Source: Chlamydiota bacterium
GTDB lineage: Bacteria > Auribacterota > UBA3054 > B51-G9
Assembly: GCA_030596365.1 (NCBI GenBank)
Contig: JAUVKG010000194.1
Span: 1 to 5,924 of the forward strand
DNA length: 5,924 nucleotides
Reading direction: 5' to 3'
Shown: positions 4,143 to 5,924 of the stretch, one piece after another
Layout of the letters: the number at the start of each line of letters is the position of its first letter
Position numbering within the stretch: the stretch's first letter is position 1
The notes under the pieces: model-generated
Databases searched by the model: none
Told to the model about the DNA's origin: nothing
What the model saw: only the letters and a program-made list of their open reading frames with translations
Position numbers and translations under genes: made by a program

Positions 4143-5924
4143 ATGCGCAAAAATTATGCCTCACTTCCAGATTTGGTGCCGTTACCTTCGCTGACAGAAG
4201 TTCAGCGCAAGTCATACGATGACTTTTTACAGAAAGATCTTTTACCTGAAGAACGTAAAAACAAAGGTTTACAATCGCTCTTTAATGAAATCTTTCCTGT
4301 GGTCAGCACTTCTAAAAAGTTGGAAATGCACTTCGTTCATTATTCATTCGGAGTGCCTAAATACAATATTTTAGAATGCAAACGCAGAAAAATGTCTTAT
4401 CAGGTTCCACTTAAAGTTACACTTCGTATTAAAGGTCCTGACGATATTATGAAGGAACAAAGCGTTCATCTCGGGCGAGTTCCGCTGATGACTGAACACG
4501 GCACTTTCATTATCAATGGCGTCGAAAGAGTAATCGTTAGTCAGCTGCAACGCTCACCGGGAATATCGTATGAGCACAAGCAACATCCTACAGGGATAAA
4601 TTTACCTGCATTTACGATTATTCCATATCGTGGTACGTGGCTTGAAGCTACTTTTGATTTAAATGACAACATTTATCTCAGCGTTGATAGAAGGCATAAA
4701 AGCAGAAAGATTCTTGTTACAACTTTATTGAGAGCTTTAGGCTTCGAAAAAAATGAACAGATTGCCGGGCTTTTTTATAAAGAATCTACTATCCGCCTGA
4801 AAACAGCTACCGCAAAAAAGAGAGCGGTTGGAAAAATTCTTGCTAAAAGTGTTAAATCAAAAAGCGGAAGAAAAGTTTTCGCTAAATCTTTAACTATTGT
4901 TACAGATGATTTAATAAAAAAACTCGTTTCTGAAGGCATTGAAGAAATCACTTGTCTTAAAAACGCAGGGCAGGATTCTCCTATCCTTAAAATGCTTGAA
5001 AAAGAAGACTTCGCAACCGATAGAATCAGAGCTTTGCAACTCATTTATATGCGCTTACAGCCCGGTGAACCTGTAGTTTTACAGAATGCCGAAAATTTGC
5101 TGAAACGACTTTTCTTTGACAAAGCAACTTATGATCTTGGTAAAGTAGGCCGATTTAAACTTAACAAAAAATTAGGTTTTCCTACTAATGAAGAAAATCT
5201 TACTGTAACTACACTTTCTGAAAAAGATATAGTTGCTGCTGTAAGTTATCTTCTCGACTTGCATTCGGGACATAAAACATCGACTTTAAATGATGCGCCT
5301 ATTGATCTTGATGATATTGATCATCTTGGAAACAGACGCGTGAGATCGGTTGGTGAATTAGCTATGAATCAGTGCCGCATCGCACTTCTTCGTCTTGATA
5401 AATATGTTCGCGACCGTATGAGTCAACAAAATCAGGCTATAGATATACCTATGCCTGAAAAACTGGTGAATCCAAGAATTCTAACAAATCTATTGAGAGA
5501 TTTTTTCGGAAGTTCTCAGTTGTCACAGTTTATGGACCAGTTGAATCCTCTGGCGGAACTTACTCACAAACGTAGATTATCTGCTTTAGGGCCGGGAGGA
5601 TTGAATCGTGATAGAGCCGGATTTAAAGTCAGGGACGTTCATAGCTCACATTATGGCCGCATCTGTCCTATCGAAACTCCTGAAGGTGCAAATATTGGTC
5701 TTATATCCTCTATGAGTACTTATGCCGTTGTAAATGACCTCGGTTTTATTGAAACACCATACGTAAAAGTTGTAAAAGGTAAAATTACAGACAAAGTTGA
5801 TTACCTTACAGCGGACGCAGAAGAAACTTATACAATTGCACAGGCGAATGCCCAGCGTGATAGTAAAGGCAAACTGACAAAGAAAGAAGTCATGTGCAGA
5901 AAAACAGGAAACTTTGTTTTAGCA
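4143..5924 (+). CDS. rpoB: DNA-directed RNA polymerase subunit beta (3'-truncated by window edge)
   Basis: The first 594 codons of the beta subunit, which with beta' forms the RNA polymerase active-site cleft. The frame stays open to the window edge; the full protein would be at least twice as long. The N terminus LPDLVPLPSLTEVQRKSYDD (8-27) is typical. Next come the protrusion and lobe regions, with GTFIINGVERVIVSQLQRSP (120-139) and IIPYRGTW. The lobe is shorter than in E. coli. The rifampicin region FFGSSQLSQFMDQ...THKRRLSALGPGG starts at Phe454. D465, H475, R478 and S480 equal E. coli D516, H526, R529 and S531, all sensitive-type; Leu467 replaces N518. The fork-loop motif CPIETPEGANIGLI follows (Pro513 equals E. 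coli P564). ATG 4143 is the only plausible start; the frame is open back to 4071 without ATG, GTG or TTG. The SD (GGA, 4136-4138) is weak. Confidence 0.99.
   Translation, partial: MRKNYASLPDLVPLPSLTEVQRKSYDDFLQKDLLPEERKNKGLQSLFNEIFPVVSTSKKLEMHFVHYSFGVPKYNILECKRRKMSYQVPLKVTLRIKGPDDIMKEQSVHLGRVPLMTEHGTFIINGVERVIVSQLQRSPGISYEHKQHPTGINLPAFTIIPYRGTWLEATFDLNDNIYLSVDRRHKSRKILVTTLLRALGFEKNEQIAGLFYKESTIRLKTATAKKRAVGKILAKSVKSKSGRKVFAKSLTIVTDDLIKKLVSEGIEEITCLKNAGQDSPILKMLEKEDFATDRIRALQLIYMRLQPGEPVVLQNAENLLKRLFFDKATYDLGKVGRFKLNKKLGFPTNEENLTVTTLSEKDIVAAVSYLLDLHSGHKTSTLNDAPIDLDDIDHLGNRRVRSVGELAMNQCRIALLRLDKYVRDRMSQQNQAIDIPMPEKLVNPRILTNLLRDFFGSSQLSQFMDQLNPLAELTHKRRLSALGPGGLNRDRAGFKVRDVHSSHYGRICPIETPEGANIGLISSMSTYAVVNDLGFIETPYVKVVKGKITDKVDYLTADAEETYTIAQANAQRDSKGKLTKKEVMCRKTGNFVLA

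Noticed and set aside
1..5924. CRISPR arrays, insertion sequences, prophage or defence genes
   Set aside because: Every coding stretch belongs to the core operon; no transposase, inverted-repeat ends, spacer-repeat pattern or foreign-looking gene was seen on either strand.

Overview
The window is a stretch of the conserved bacterial translation/transcription super-operon, with every gene on the + strand: the 3' end of tuf (EF-Tu), rpmG (L33), a tRNA-Trp gene, secE, nusG, rplK (L11), rplA (L1), rplJ (L10), rplL (L7/L12) and the first 594 codons of rpoB, which runs off the right edge. The proteins are unmistakably bacterial. The DNA is AT-rich. The order tuf - (rpmG) - trnW - secE - nusG - rplKAJL - rpoB is widespread. 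To my recollection it is seen in Chlamydia and other deep lineages, so it does not fix a phylum. The L33 form with a half-lost zinc knuckle and the RpoB motif ETPEGANIGLI are compatible with the PVC group or a related candidate phylum, but that is a weak inference.

Layout. Positions 1-285 are EF-Tu domain 3. rpmG follows at 300-452. An intact CCA-encoding tRNA-Trp (505-581) sits in the operon, 21 nt before secE (603-824), which is followed by nusG (846-1373) and rplK (1397-1831). The rplK-rplA spacer is filled by a continuous 7-bp-period tandem array (1830-1913), then two small hairpins, the second with the rplA Shine-Dalgarno (SD) in its loop. rplA (1945-2652) and rplJ (2704-3483) follow. 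L10 ends in five exact-length 16-residue acidic repeats that run right up to the stop codon. A 110-nt spacer with a duplicated 10-mer and a double SD leads into rplL (3594-3974). The 168-nt rplL-rpoB spacer holds two substantial hairpins and pairing alternatives that reach the rpoB start. rpoB starts at 4143.

How the genes work together. L11, L10 and L7/L12 form the GTPase-associated centre and stalk that recruits EF-Tu and EF-G. L1 is the mobile stalk at the E site. NusG binds RNA polymerase (whose beta subunit is rpoB) and, in the family, can link it to the leading ribosome. SecE is the small essential subunit of the SecYEG translocon, and tRNA-Trp and L33 complete the translation set. No gene-free stretch exceeds 300 bp. 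I found no convincing sigma-70-type promoter and no intrinsic terminator with a U-run, so the genes are probably read through as one unit, with RNA structures between them adjusting stoichiometry.

I see no undescribed multi-gene system. The items worth a second look are the heptamer array, the repeat tail of L10, and the possible RNA switch before rpoB.
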